Part shown: one piece after another, positions 8,581 to 16,397 of the stretch
How positions within the stretch are numbered: position 1 is the stretch's first letter
Layout: every line of letters begins with the position of its first letter
Assembly: GCA_036675815.1 (NCBI GenBank)
Contig: JAKFEE010000059.1
Span: 55,784-119,783, forward strand
Reading direction: 5' to 3'
Origin: JAKFEE01 sp036675815
GTDB taxonomy: Bacteria > Pseudomonadota > Alphaproteobacteria > Rhodospirillales > Magnetospirillaceae
Length of the DNA stretch: 64,000 bases
Translations under genes and position numbers: made by a program
The notes under the pieces: generated by a model
Told to the model about the DNA's origin: nothing
Database searches by the model: none
What the model saw: the letters and a program-made list of their open reading frames with translations, nothing else

Positions 8581-8676
8581 GGAGCATATGTCCCAGCGGT
8601 TGTGGACCCGGCAATGCTGGTCCGGTGGACCGGCGCCGGGTGTCCCGGCGCCGCGCCACACTGGGAGGGTAAAGCG

Positions 8677-8751
8677 ATGCGTAAACGCCGCTTTGTCCTG
8701 CTGGTGAAGATACGGGAGATGAGGATTGCCCTCCTCATCGCCCTGCTCTAA
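8677..8751 (+). CDS. 24-residue basic-hydrophobic peptide against the phage operon
   Basis: On the strand opposite to the phage genes, a GGGAGGG ribosome site is followed by an ATG at 8677 and a 24-codon frame ending TAA at 8751. The peptide starts MRKRRF, is strongly basic for its first half and ends with the hydrophobic run IALLIALL. The coding sequence itself can fold (GATGAGGA pairing TCCTCATC at about 8719-8742), and a second strong hairpin follows at 8757-8792. The layout resembles small membrane toxins or leader peptides. Nothing in it is diagnostic, and it could be a chance frame. Confidence 0.35.
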   Translation: MRKRRFVLLVKIREMRIALLIALL

Positions 8752-8756
8752 CCATC

Positions 8757-8792
8757 AGGCGGGTGCCGGGGAGCAATCCCCGTCACCTGCCC
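8757..8792 (+). other. Strong hairpin after the 24-codon frame
   Basis: Arms GGCGGGTGCCGGGG and TCCCCGTCACCTGCC pair around a five-base loop with one wobble and one mismatch. No T-run follows, so it is not a typical intrinsic terminator. It may be a structured RNA end. A second perfect hairpin (GGCGCCGGG/CCCGGCGCC) lies just upstream at about 8633-8653. Confidence 0.5.
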
Positions 8793-8869
8793 TCCCAAGT
8801 TACGTCACGCATTGTCTTGCTTCAAGCTCACCAAAGTTCACCACAGAAGAGCCATTACCGCCCCGATTG

Positions 8870-9103
8870 GTCATTCCCGCGAAAGCGGGAATCCATTCCG
8901 GCGGCCCTGGACAGCGAGGCCGAGCGTGCCAACCGAATTTCTGGAATGGACTCCCGCTTTCGCGGGAGTGACGAAAGTGCGATTGGAGGCGAACGCGGCA
9001 GGATGCCCCCGAGGTCTCCCCGGAAACCCGCGATGAACCAAGAAAACCCGCTGCGGGCCTCTCTGTGCCTTCTCCGTGTCTCCGTGCCTCTGTGGTCAAT
9101 TCA
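8870..9103. repeat. Paired palindrome and CTCTGTGCCTCTGTGGT repeat in the coat-adaptor gap
   Basis: At 8870-8973 two CCCGCGAAAGCGGG/CCCGCTTTCGCGGG palindromes face each other about 65 bases apart, each with its ATTCC/GGAAT flank. At 9062-9103 there is one copy of the repeat with the core CCGTGCCTCTGTGGT. The rest of 8793-9111 shows no gene. Confidence 0.8.
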
Positions 9104-9111
9104 GCGGCAGG

Positions 9112-10245
9112 TCAGTTCCGCGCCCGCACCGCCAGGTTGGGGTCCAGCGTCTTCACCCCCCACAAGGCGTCGAGGGCGACGAACACGGTCGAGTTGTTGC
9201 CGTCGTAGAACAGCCGCGAGCGCAGGGTCAGGCCGGTGATCGGGTCGCTGACGCTGGCGATGCGGGCGCCGAGCTGGTTGCCGAGCTCCGACAGCGGCGC
9301 CATGGCCAGGGCGAAGGCGTTACGGTGGAAGGCCAGCGACGCGGTGTGGTCGTCCATGCTCACCGTCGCCTGGGCGCCGTCGGCGTAGTCCTGCGCCAGC
9401 GCCGGGATGACGGCGACGGTGACGGCATTGCCCGAGGCGGTGGCGTCGGCGGTGACGGCATAACGCTGGGCGTTGCCGGCGATCACCAGGGTATCGCCCT
9501 TCTTGACGCCGCCGGTCAGGGTGGCGGCGGCCAGCGTGACCTGGGTCGCCCCCTTGGCGTGGGCGCCCTGCAGCAGCGGCGTCGCCGACGACAGATCGCC
9601 GGCGACGTGGCCGCGCACGTTCTGGTTGGCGAAGAAGTTGAAGCCGAAGCGCTGGCCGAGGCTGCCCGACATCTGGGCGGCGGCGCCCATGGCGCCTGCG
9701 CCCTGCCACTGGGTGAAGGCGGCCTGGCCCAGCAGGTCGGCCTCCATGTCGCCGTCGGTCATCCAGTGCAGCATGGCGGGGTCGCGCAGCGGCACCTTGT
9801 TGTCGAACATGGCGCGGCGGGCCGAGATGATGTCGGCGACGCCGGCGGTGGCGGCGACGTCGTGCTGCCACGGCACGTCGGCATAGAGCGCGCACAGGCT
9901 CTGGTCGATGGCATCGGCCAGGGCAACGGCGGCGGGGCGCACGTGCTCGGCGATGATGACCTCGCCGGTGGCCGCCAGCTCCCGGTCGCTCAGGGCGAAC
10001 TTGACCTCCTTCCAATGGTCGAGGCGGATCTGCACCTCGCCGGCGTCGATGTCCTGGGCGCTCGACGGCGCGTCCTGGGCGGTGAAGGAGCCGGGCTTGC
10101 GGATCGAGATGGTGGCGCCCTTCTGCTGCGGCGCCTTGTCATGGCCGCGATGGACGCGGCCGGCCATGCCCAGCGCCTTCTCCAGCTGGATCAGGCCCTC
10201 CTGGGCATAGAAGATGGGGTCGTAGACGGACAGGATGTTGGCCAT
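9112..10245 (-). CDS. P22-type major coat protein
   Basis: This 377-residue protein begins MANILSVYDPIFYAQEGLIQ. It includes the PGSFTAQDAPSSAQDID and KEVKFALSDRELA motifs and a C-terminal NNSTVFVALDALWG, the layout of the P22 coat protein (gp5) family, an HK97-fold capsid subunit. A central insertion rich in ATSGNAVTVAV-like beta sequence may be the I-domain. AAGGAG lies 7 bases before the ATG at 10245. The long upstream extension of the frame is a shadow of the scaffold gene. GTA capsids (g5) are of a different HK97-like type, so the head module is not GTA-derived. Confidence 0.85.
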   Translation of the reverse strand: MANILSVYDPIFYAQEGLIQLEKALGMAGRVHRGHDKAPQQKGATISIRKPGSFTAQDAPSSAQDIDAGEVQIRLDHWKEVKFALSDRELAATGEVIIAEHVRPAAVALADAIDQSLCALYADVPWQHDVAATAGVADIISARRAMFDNKVPLRDPAMLHWMTDGDMEADLLGQAAFTQWQGAGAMGAAAQMSGSLGQRFGFNFFANQNVRGHVAGDLSSATPLLQGAHAKGATQVTLAAATLTGGVKKGDTLVIAGNAQRYAVTADATASGNAVTVAVIPALAQDYADGAQATVSMDDHTASLAFHRNAFALAMAPLSELGNQLGARIASVSDPITGLTLRSRLFYDGNNSTVFVALDALWGVKTLDPNLAVRARN

Positions 10246-10271
10246 TGCGGCACTCCTTGGGCGGTGGAGGA

Positions 10272-11051
10272 TCACTCCACGATGGTGAGGGGCTGTCCGG
10301 CGCGGCCGGCCTCGTCGCGGGCACGGCGGTATTGCGCCGGGTCGCGGGCCTGCTCGCGGGTCAGCGGCAGCACGCCCGGCATCGCGCCGGCCGCGGTATG
10401 GGGCGGCATCCCACCGCCGCTGATGCCGGCGCCGTCGAAGGCGCGGGCGAAGTCGGGCGACTGGCGCATCTCGGCGACCAGGTCGCGCACCGAAAGCGGA
10501 TGACCGCGGGCGTCGACACGGGCATGGCCGGCGGCGTCGACCACCGCCAGCGCCGGCATACCGTCGTCGCCCTCGACCACCGTGAGGGCGGCGCGCAGAT
10601 GCGGCAGCAGCAAGGCGGCGGCGCCGCGCTGGGCGGCGATCTCGGCGGTGGCCGCGGCCTCGACCAGCTGGCGCTCGACGCCCTGGCGCAGCCGCGCCAG
10701 CGCCGTATCCTTTTCCGCCAGCTCGGCCTGATGACGGGCGGCGATCTGGCCCTTGAGCTTGTCCCACTCGCCCTTGCGTTCGGCCTCGCGCGCCAGCGCG
10801 GCATCCTGCGCCGCCAGCAATTCCGCCAGTTCCTCAGGCGTGCGCTCGAGCGTGCTCCATGCCTTCAGCCGGCGTTCGGCCTCGCGTGCAGCCTTGCGTT
10901 CCTTGTCCAACGCCGAGGTCAGGCCCGAGACGTCAAGCCGCGCCGCCAGCGCCGCATCGAGCACGAACCCACCCTCGCCCTCGGCATAAAGGCCGCGATA
11001 GACGGCCGGCACCGCGTCGAGCGCCTCGACGCTGGTCGGGAAATCGAACAT
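10272..11051 (-). CDS. Phage scaffolding protein-like
   Basis: This 259-residue acidic protein begins MFDFPTSVEALDAVPAVYRG. It has a long charged coiled-coil middle (about residues 45-140, AREAERRLKAWSTLERTPEE) and a glycine/proline-rich tail, which is normal for scaffold proteins that guide P22-like coat assembly. AGGAGA precedes the ATG. It lies between portal and coat genes as expected. No protease motif is seen. Confidence 0.7.
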   Translation of the reverse strand: MFDFPTSVEALDAVPAVYRGLYAEGEGGFVLDAALAARLDVSGLTSALDKERKAAREAERRLKAWSTLERTPEELAELLAAQDAALAREAERKGEWDKLKGQIAARHQAELAEKDTALARLRQGVERQLVEAAATAEIAAQRGAAALLLPHLRAALTVVEGDDGMPALAVVDAAGHARVDARGHPLSVRDLVAEMRQSPDFARAFDGAGISGGGMPPHTAAGAMPGVLPLTREQARDPAQYRRARDEAGRAGQPLTIVE

Positions 11052-11065
11052 GGGATCTCCTGTGA

Positions 11066-11338
11066 TTAAGCCCTCTCCCGCACGCGGGAGAGGGAGAAAT
11101 GGCTCTCCCCGCCGCCCCTCCTCCGTCACCCCCGCGGAAGCGGAGGTCCATTCCTGTGCCGGCTGCGGCATGGATGCCCGCTTTCGCGGGCATGACGGAA
11201 AGGGGCGATCTGCTAGGGCAGAACAGACCGCATTCGTGTCCATCCGTGGCCCATCCGTGTTCATCCGTGTCCAGATGAACGTCCTCGCCGCGCCACCCTC
11301 ACCCCGCCCCTCTCCCGCAGGCGGGAGAGGGAGAAACA
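11066..11338. repeat. Repeat-filled gap between portal and scaffold genes
   Basis: No gene is supported. In order: a CCCTCTCCCGC/GCGGGAGAGGG palindrome (11066-11092), a facing pair of CCCGCGGAAGCGGA/CCCGCTTTCGCGGG palindromes (11126-11198), a CATCCGTGT run (11233-11275) and a second CCCTCTCCCGC palindrome (11300-11335). Three different repeat families are stacked within 270 bases. Confidence 0.8.
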
Positions 11339-11340
11339 TC

Positions 11341-12636
11341 TCACCCCGCCGCCGCCAGCACGCCGCGGCGGCGCAGTTCGGCCAGCAATTGGTCGCGGCC
11401 GATGTCGCCGGCGGCGCGCGCCTTCAGCAGGGCGTCGAGGGCGGCCTGATCGGTGGGGGTGGCGTCGGCGGCCAGATGGACCGAGCCGCCGTCGTCCAGC
11501 CCCTCCCAGCGGGCGAAGAAGGCCAGCATCTGCTCGATGGCGTCGGCCAGGCCCAGCGCCCAGGCTTGCAGCGGCGCCGCAGCCTCGGCGGCATCGATGA
11601 GGCGGCCGGTGGCGGTGGCCTCGGCCCTGCCCAGCTCGAACTGCAACCCGAACAGCCGCATCGCCTCCTCCAGCGCCTCCAGCTCGGCACGGCCGGCGGC
11701 GAGATGGGCGCCGCCGGACTCGACGTAATAGAAGCGCCCCTGCGCATCGGCGGTGGTGAGGAACTTGTTGGGACCGAACTCGACCTGGCCGTCGTCGCTA
11801 CTCCAGCCGGCGGCGGCGAGGATGGGGAAGGAGGTGACGTTGAGGGCATTGCGCTGGTCCGAGCGGATCTGCCAGTGCTCGAGGTTGAGCCAGGCCAGGT
11901 CCTCCAGCGGCGGCTCGGCGATAAGAAAGCCGGTGCGCGCGGTATAGACGGTGACCAGCGGGATGAACGGCAGGCTGGTATGGCCGGAATCGACCACCGT
12001 CCAGGCGCCGTCGTCGCCCTGCTGCCACAGGGTCCACGCCCCCGGCTCCAGGACGCGCACGCGCTGGAGAGGCCGCTCGCCGAAGGCGCCGTCGTCGGTG
12101 CTCGCCGTCTCGCGGATGCGCAACTGCGCCAGCACCGGCCGCCCGCCCTCGTCCTCGGTGCGCCAGCCGATCACCTGATCGGCGCGGATATGCACGGCAT
12201 AGGGTCGGGCGCCGCCCGCCAGCTCGTCGGCCAGCGTCTGGCCGCCGGCCATGCGCGGATAGTCTACCAGCACGTGCGACAGGCCGCAAACCAGGGCGTC
12301 CTCGAACACGTCGCGGGCGAACACCTGCAAATGGCGCCCGGTGAGGTCGACGTCCTCCATCAACGCCCGCAGCCTTGGCGGCACGTCGTCGCCCAGCACG
12401 ATCGGCCGCGCGAACACCTTGCCGACCAGGGTCTGCACGGTGCGGCGGAAGAAGTTGCGCAACACCGTGCGCTGCAGCCGCGCGTAGTAATGCTTGCCGC
12501 TCTCGGCCGGATGCCGGGGCAGATAGCGCCCGGCATGGAGCCGCATCGTCGTAGTGCCGCCCATCAGCGCGCGCGGCAGCTCCCACGCCGCCGCCATGCG
12601 GACATGGGCGGCGCTGGGTATCGAGGGATCGGTCAT
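11341..12636 (-). CDS. Phage portal protein (DUF4055 family)
   Basis: This 431-residue protein matches the DUF4055 portal family: LHAGRYLPRHPAESGKHYYA and RTVQTLVGKVFARPI near the N-terminus, VLVDYPR, then SLPFIPLVTVYTARTG and PPLEDLAWLNLEHWQIRSDQ in the middle. The portal is the dodecameric ring through which DNA is packaged. A GGAGGG site precedes the ATG at 12636. DUF4055 portals usually go with P22-type coats, consistent with the gene two places downstream. Confidence 0.82.
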   Translation of the reverse strand: MTDPSIPSAAHVRMAAAWELPRALMGGTTTMRLHAGRYLPRHPAESGKHYYARLQRTVLRNFFRRTVQTLVGKVFARPIVLGDDVPPRLRALMEDVDLTGRHLQVFARDVFEDALVCGLSHVLVDYPRMAGGQTLADELAGGARPYAVHIRADQVIGWRTEDEGGRPVLAQLRIRETASTDDGAFGERPLQRVRVLEPGAWTLWQQGDDGAWTVVDSGHTSLPFIPLVTVYTARTGFLIAEPPLEDLAWLNLEHWQIRSDQRNALNVTSFPILAAAGWSSDDGQVEFGPNKFLTTADAQGRFYYVESGGAHLAAGRAELEALEEAMRLFGLQFELGRAEATATGRLIDAAEAAAPLQAWALGLADAIEQMLAFFARWEGLDDGGSVHLAADATPTDQAALDALLKARAAGDIGRDQLLAELRRRGVLAAAG

Positions 12637-12656
12637 CCGTAATGCCCTCCGTCGTT

Positions 12657-12775
12657 GAAACCACAGAGGCACAGAGACACCGAGAAGGCACAGAGGGGTC
12701 TACCGCCGGCGCAGCCGGCAGTCGCGCTTCTTCTCTGTCTGTCCTCGGTGTCTCTGTGCCTCTGTGGTGAACCCT
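12657..12775. repeat. Inverted pair of CACAGAGGCACAGAGACAC repeats
   Basis: Arms at about 12657-12697 and 12735-12775 contain ACCACAGAGGCACAGAGACA and its near-perfect reverse complement, separated by about 40 bases that include a small CCGGCGCAGCCGG hairpin. The whole unit would form a long stem between the terminase and portal genes. A single copy of the same repeat lies at 9062-9103. Confidence 0.8.
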
Positions 12776-12797
12776 CCCCTCAGGTGTGAACGCGCTC

Positions 12798-14246
12798 TCA
12801 CCACAGCTCGCGCGCCGTGTTGTCGCGCCGCGCCGCCATGATGCGATAGCGCGTCTCGTCGCCGACGTGGTCCTCGGCGGCGGTGTCGACGTCGTCGGCA
12901 TCGGCCTCGGCGCGCGGCAGCACCGGCACGGTGCGCAGGAACTGGCCGCAGCCCTCGGCGACGAACAGGCCCGGCGCCTCGCGCGTCACCGCGCCCTGGA
13001 GCAGCGCCCGCAGGCGCAGCCAGCCCTGGCGGCGCGAGCCCGGCGACTTGTCGGCGCGGGTCCAGCGCACGCCGGCGCGGGCCATGTCGTCGGCGATGGC
13101 GTTGCCGTTCTCGACGGTAAAGATGCCGGTGTCGGCCGGCCCGGGGCGCACCCGCCCGGCCAGGCCCATCGCGGCCTCGCGGGCGAGGATGCCGCGGGCG
13201 ATCTCGGCCGCCAGCAGCCGGCAGCCCTCGTCGGCCCGCCCGTTCCAGCCGTACCACTCGCCGATACGGAACAGGTCGCCGGCCAGGGTGGCGCGCCGCG
13301 CGCCGCCGACCAGCACCAGATCCGAGCCGTCGCTCTCCGCCCACCAGCCCACCGAGAACGGCCGGCTCGAGCCCCAGTCGAAGCTGCGGTCGACGCGCCA
13401 GCCCTCGGGCACGGCGAAGCTGGGCAGCACATGCACCTCGGGTTGCCACAGGTCGTCGAACATGCCGCCGGCGACGATGTTCCAGTCGCCGCGGCGCATC
13501 GCCTTGACCAGGGCGGGATGGCCCAGGCCCTCCAGGCGGGCGGCATAGCCGGGATCGCCGGCCAGCAGCGTCGGGTTGTCCTCCAGCCGCGCCGGCACGT
13601 ACTGGCGGCGCATGCCGCCCTCGGTCGCCGCCATCGCGGTGACGGCCAGCGGCGGCGCGATGTCGACGAAATCGGCCTTGACCCAGTTGTGGCCGATGCC
13701 GCCGGGATTGGCGCCGCACAGGATGCGCGGAAAGGCGCCCTGCGCCGCCGCCGGCAGCACCAGCCCGCCCAGGCGCAGCCGCCCGCGCAGGAAGGCGTAC
13801 ATCGGCCGCGTCCACTGCGTCAGTTCGTCGATCAGCAGCACATGCATCTCGGCGCCCTGATAGCCGTGGACGTCGCGCTCATGCTTGGCGTGGCACAGGC
13901 TGATCTTGGCGCCGTTGGCGAAGGTGATGGCGTGGTCGGCGCGGTTGATGCGCACGAGCCCGGCCGCCGTCCACGGCGCCAACAGCGCCGGGAAACCGCC
14001 GGCGCCGTCCATGTGATTCTTGTAGAGATCGGGAAACTCGCGGCGGAACAGATAGACCTGCAGGCCCGGCACCGCCCGGCACCAGGCGATGGCCGCGGCG
14101 CGCATCAGGTGCGACTTGCCGCCGCCGGCGGCGCCGCCGTACAGGATCTCGGTCGCCTCACTGCTCAGCGCCCTCCCCTGCTTCGCATGCAGGCTCAGCG
14201 TCAGGCTCAGGCCCGACGACGATGCGGACGGCGGGCAGGCTGGCAT
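12798..14246 (-). CDS. Phage terminase large subunit
   Basis: This 482-residue DNA-packaging ATPase/nuclease carries Walker A GGAAGGGKS (about residues 37-45) after the adenine-motif region AKQGRALSSEATEILYGG, Walker B VLLIDELTQW, the coupling-region phrase ILCGANPGGIGHNWVK, and a nuclease domain with SFDWGSSRPFSVGWWAE and GNAIADDMARAGVRW. It overlaps the end of the small-subunit gene by 89 bases. The first 10-15 residues are weakly supported and a slightly later start is possible. All motor motifs look intact. Confidence 0.88.
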   Translation of the reverse strand: MPACPPSASSSGLSLTLSLHAKQGRALSSEATEILYGGAAGGGKSHLMRAAAIAWCRAVPGLQVYLFRREFPDLYKNHMDGAGGFPALLAPWTAAGLVRINRADHAITFANGAKISLCHAKHERDVHGYQGAEMHVLLIDELTQWTRPMYAFLRGRLRLGGLVLPAAAQGAFPRILCGANPGGIGHNWVKADFVDIAPPLAVTAMAATEGGMRRQYVPARLEDNPTLLAGDPGYAARLEGLGHPALVKAMRRGDWNIVAGGMFDDLWQPEVHVLPSFAVPEGWRVDRSFDWGSSRPFSVGWWAESDGSDLVLVGGARRATLAGDLFRIGEWYGWNGRADEGCRLLAAEIARGILAREAAMGLAGRVRPGPADTGIFTVENGNAIADDMARAGVRWTRADKSPGSRRQGWLRLRALLQGAVTREAPGLFVAEGCGQFLRTVPVLPRAEADADDVDTAAEDHVGDETRYRIMAARRDNTARELW

Positions 14247-14625
14247 GGCTGGCGGCGCTCCCCTCGCTCCTGTCGCGATACTTGTCCGGCCGATGGGCCT
14301 TGAGCAGGAATTCCAGCAGGCGATCGTTGTAGCGGCGGATGGTGACCACCTGCCCGGCGTCGTCCTTGATCAGCTTGCCGCCACCCATCAGCGGCTCCTC
14401 GATGCCGTCGACGGCGCGCCGCCGCGCCTCGGCCTCCAGCAGGTCGACCGCCTCTTCCTCGGCGTCGCGCCATAGGGCGGCGAAACCGGCGTCCTTCCCG
14501 CGCAGCGCATAGAGCCGCCACCGTGCCACGGCGGCGGCGCGCGCCGCCGCCGAGACATTGCCGGTGGCGGCGAGGGCGCGCAGGAAGGCGTCGCGGCGCG
14601 GCCTGGTGATGCCGGTGCGCCTCAT
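14158..14625 (-). CDS. Phage terminase small subunit-like protein
   Basis: This 155-residue protein has an N-terminal helix-turn-helix-like region (FLRALAATGNVSAAARAAAV) of the terminase small-subunit type, then an acidic oligomerisation helix and NDRLLEFLLKAHRPDKYRDR, a phrase common to this family. It would recognise DNA for packaging. It is placed immediately before the large subunit and overlaps it. The ATG at 14625 has only a weak ribosome site; a GTG a little upstream is an alternative. Confidence 0.8.
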   Translation of the reverse strand: MRRTGITRPRRDAFLRALAATGNVSAAARAAAVARWRLYALRGKDAGFAALWRDAEEEAVDLLEAEARRRAVDGIEEPLMGGGKLIKDDAGQVVTIRRYNDRLLEFLLKAHRPDKYRDRSEGSAASHASLPAVRIVVGPEPDAEPACEAGEGAEQ

Positions 14626-14654
14626 CGCGGCAATCTCGTCATCGACAGCTCCTG

Positions 14655-14795
14655 CCCGTCGTTCCCGCGAAAGCGGGTGAAGGAATCGGTCAGTTGTTTC
14701 GTCATTCCCGCGAAAGCGGGAATCCATGCCGCCGCTGCCCATGTGCGCACCGCTGCGGAATGGACCACCGCTTTCGCGGGGGTGACGAGGAAAAG
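14655..14795. repeat. Three CCCGCGAAAGCGGG palindromes upstream of terminase
   Basis: Two copies in one orientation (around 14661 and 14706) face a third (CCGCTTTCGCGG, around 14769), with the GGAATGG flanks that define the family. The remaining bases to 14918 hold no supported gene; TATATGTACACGA near 14893 is locally AT-rich but no clear promoter is seen. Confidence 0.8.
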
Positions 14796-14918
14796 GGCGG
14801 GTCTACGGAACGACGGCGCCGCCACCTCCAAACGCGAAGCGCCCGGCCGCCGCAATCCGCGGCGCCGGGCGCTCTCGTCCATCATGGAGCCTATATGTAC
14901 ACGATTTGTTCTCGGTGT

Positions 14919-15350
14919 TCAAGCGGAAAATCGCGTCTTCTCGCCATGACCTTCGGCCGGGCGCGGCGGCGCCACCCCCGCCTCGGTGAGCCTGGTCTTG
15001 AGCAGCACCAGCGCCGTCACCCAGGTCTGCCAGGCCTTGGTGCGGCCGCAGCCGAGGCGCCGGCACAGCGGCCGCCACGGCACGCCGGCGGCCCGTGCCC
15101 ACACGACGCGCCATTGGCTCTCCGACAGCCAGGGATGCCAGCACAGCACCTGATCGAGGCGCGAGATGGCGGCCGCGGATGGCGGCGGCCGGCGCGGCGC
15201 GCCACCGTCGCCGGCCACCGCCTCGACCACGTCGCGCAGCGGTGTCGGCATGGTGGTGAAATAGCCGCGCGGCCTTGCGCTGGGCAGCCGCCGCAGGGTG
15301 TCCGCCGCCTCGACCAGCATCGCTTCGAGCAGTTCTATCGTCCAGGTCAT
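14919..15350 (-). CDS. DUF6362-like phage protein
   Basis: This 143-residue protein contains RLDQVLCWHPWLSESQWRVV and WARAAGVPWRPLCRRLGCGR, then KAWQTWVTALVLL. This looks like a helix-turn-helix with conserved tryptophans, as in the DUF6362 family found next to small terminase genes in alphaproteobacterial prophages. Its ATG overlaps the stop of the preceding small gene. A DNA-binding role is an inference from the helix-turn-helix-like stretch. Confidence 0.6.
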   Translation of the reverse strand: MTWTIELLEAMLVEAADTLRRLPSARPRGYFTTMPTPLRDVVEAVAGDGGAPRRPPPSAAAISRLDQVLCWHPWLSESQWRVVWARAAGVPWRPLCRRLGCGRTKAWQTWVTALVLLKTRLTEAGVAPPRPAEGHGEKTRFSA

Positions 15351-15553
15351 CGCCGCCCCTTCCCGTTCAGCTTGTCGCCCAGCTGCCGCACCAGTTCGCG
15401 CTCGGGCCAGCTCAGGCGCTCGTCGTCCACACGCACCACCAGGATGCGCGGTTCCGAACCCCACGCCCTCGCCGCCTCCTGCCGCGCCCGCGCTTGCACC
15501 TGCTCGTCGGTGAAACCCGACGCCGCATGCCGTCCCAGGCTGCTGTCGCCCAT
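15347..15553 (-). CDS. Small phage protein, first gene of the packaging operon
   Basis: This 68-residue charged protein starts MGDSSLGRHAASGFTDEQ and carries AGGAG-type ribosome site AAGGAG seven bases before the ATG. It is the first gene transcribed leftward from the repressor intergenic region and overlaps the next gene. No family is recognised. Confidence 0.6.
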   Translation of the reverse strand: MGDSSLGRHAASGFTDEQVQARARQEAARAWGSEPRILVVRVDDERLSWPERELVRQLGDKLNGKGRR

Positions 15554-15589
15554 GACGTTCTCCTTTTGTTCGTGCTTGGTGTAACAATT

Positions 15590-15652
15590 GCGCATTTCGC
15601 ATCGATCTGTCAACGAGTGACATGCCATGCGAAATTCGCTATGATGAGATGC
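15590..15652. promoter_or_regulatory. Divergent repressor switch: two GCGAANTTCGC-like operators and promoters
   Basis: At 15629-15639 is GCGAAATTCGC, a palindrome around a central base. At 15590-15600 is the imperfect copy GCGCATTTCGC. For the rightward repressor gene, GTGACA (15617-15622) and TATGAT (15640-15645) are 17 bases apart and the first operator fills the spacer. Transcription would begin about at the ATG (15653), giving a leaderless message. For the leftward operon, a perfect TTGACA lies at 15613-15608 and the second operator falls in the spacer/-10 area, where no good -10 hexamer is seen. Confidence 0.65.
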
Positions 15653-16300
15653 ATGACCAAGGCATGGATCAAGGAACGGCTGCAGAGCCTGGGCCACTCG
15701 CAGGCCGACTTGGCACGCCACCTCGGGCTGGACGCCTCGGCGGTGTCGCGCCTGCTCAAGGGCGAACGCCAGCTCAAGGGCGCCGAGGCGGTGGCCATCG
15801 CCGGCTTCCTCGGCTGCGGCGTGGGCGAGGTGCTGGAGGCCACGGGAGCGGCCGCCGACGGCTTCGTGCCGCAGCCCGTCGAGGTACCGCAGCCGGCCGA
15901 GCTACAGCGCAACCTGCCGGTCTACGGCGCCGCCATCGGCGGGGCCGACGGCGCCTTCGAGCTCAATGGCCAACATCACGAATTCGCCGCGCGGCCGCCG
16001 CAACTGGCCGGCGTGCGCAATGCCTACGGCGTCTACGTCAACGGCGACAGCATGCACCCGATGTTCCAGGCCGGCTGGCTGCTGCACGTGAACCCCAACC
16101 GGCCGCTCACCGCCGGCTGCGGCGTCGTCGTGCAGGTGCGCGCCGACGGCGACGAGCCGCCACTGTGCTACGTCAAGGAATTCGCCCGCCGCAGCGCGAA
16201 TCTGCTGGTGGTGCGCCAGTACAACCCGGCCGCGGAGATCGAATGGCCGCTGGCCCGCGTCATCGCCGCCCACCGCGTCGTCGGCATCGCCGAGATGTGA
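15653..16300 (+). CDS. XRE-family phage repressor with S24/LexA-like domain
   Basis: This 215-residue protein has an N-terminal XRE helix-turn-helix (GHSQADLARHLGLDASAVSR, residues 14-33), a hinge, and a C-terminal S24 peptidase fold with Ser133 in GDSMHPMF and Lys175 in CYVKEF, the expected catalytic dyad. No Ala-Gly cleavage pair is visible in the hinge (it reads YGAAIGGADG), so self-cleavage on DNA damage is not assured. It is divergent from the packaging operon and has operator-like palindromes in its own promoter, so it is probably autoregulated. The ATG at 15653 has no ribosome site and fits a leaderless start. Confidence 0.85.
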   Translation: MTKAWIKERLQSLGHSQADLARHLGLDASAVSRLLKGERQLKGAEAVAIAGFLGCGVGEVLEATGAAADGFVPQPVEVPQPAELQRNLPVYGAAIGGADGAFELNGQHHEFAARPPQLAGVRNAYGVYVNGDSMHPMFQAGWLLHVNPNRPLTAGCGVVVQVRADGDEPPLCYVKEFARRSANLLVVRQYNPAAEIEWPLARVIAAHRVVGIAEM

Positions 16301-16353
16301 GCGCGGACCTCCAGGTCCGCATGGTTGCGGAGCTGGAGCTCCGTGCTCCGCTC
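16299..16353. repeat. GCGGACCTCCAGGTCCGC / GAGCTGGAGCTCC paired palindrome
   Basis: Two adjacent palindromes, GCGGACCTCCAGGTCCGC and GGAGCTGGAGCTCC, follow the repressor stop. Related copies lie at 22350-22395, 30520-30580 and 38616-38672, always just after a gene end. Confidence 0.8.
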
Positions 16354-16361
16354 AGCCCCTC

Positions 16362-16397
16362 TTGACAAATATTGCGATTATAGCAATACTTGAGGAC
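16362..16397 (+). promoter_or_regulatory. Promoter with central palindrome before the 97-residue gene
   Basis: TTGACA (16362-16367) and AATACT (16385-16390) are 17 bases apart. The 17-base near-perfect palindrome ATTGCGATTATAGCAAT (16371-16387) fills the spacer, an arrangement expected for repression. TGAGGA (16391-16396) immediately precedes the ATG. Confidence 0.6.

Noticed and set aside
10246..10767. N-terminal extension of the coat protein frame
   Set aside because: It overlaps the scaffold gene in another frame, and the ATG at 10245 has AAGGAG and the family's normal N-terminus.
14655..14795. Regularly spaced repeats resembling a CRISPR array
   Set aside because: The repeats are palindromes in mixed orientation with unequal spacers that themselves recur elsewhere; no cas gene is present.
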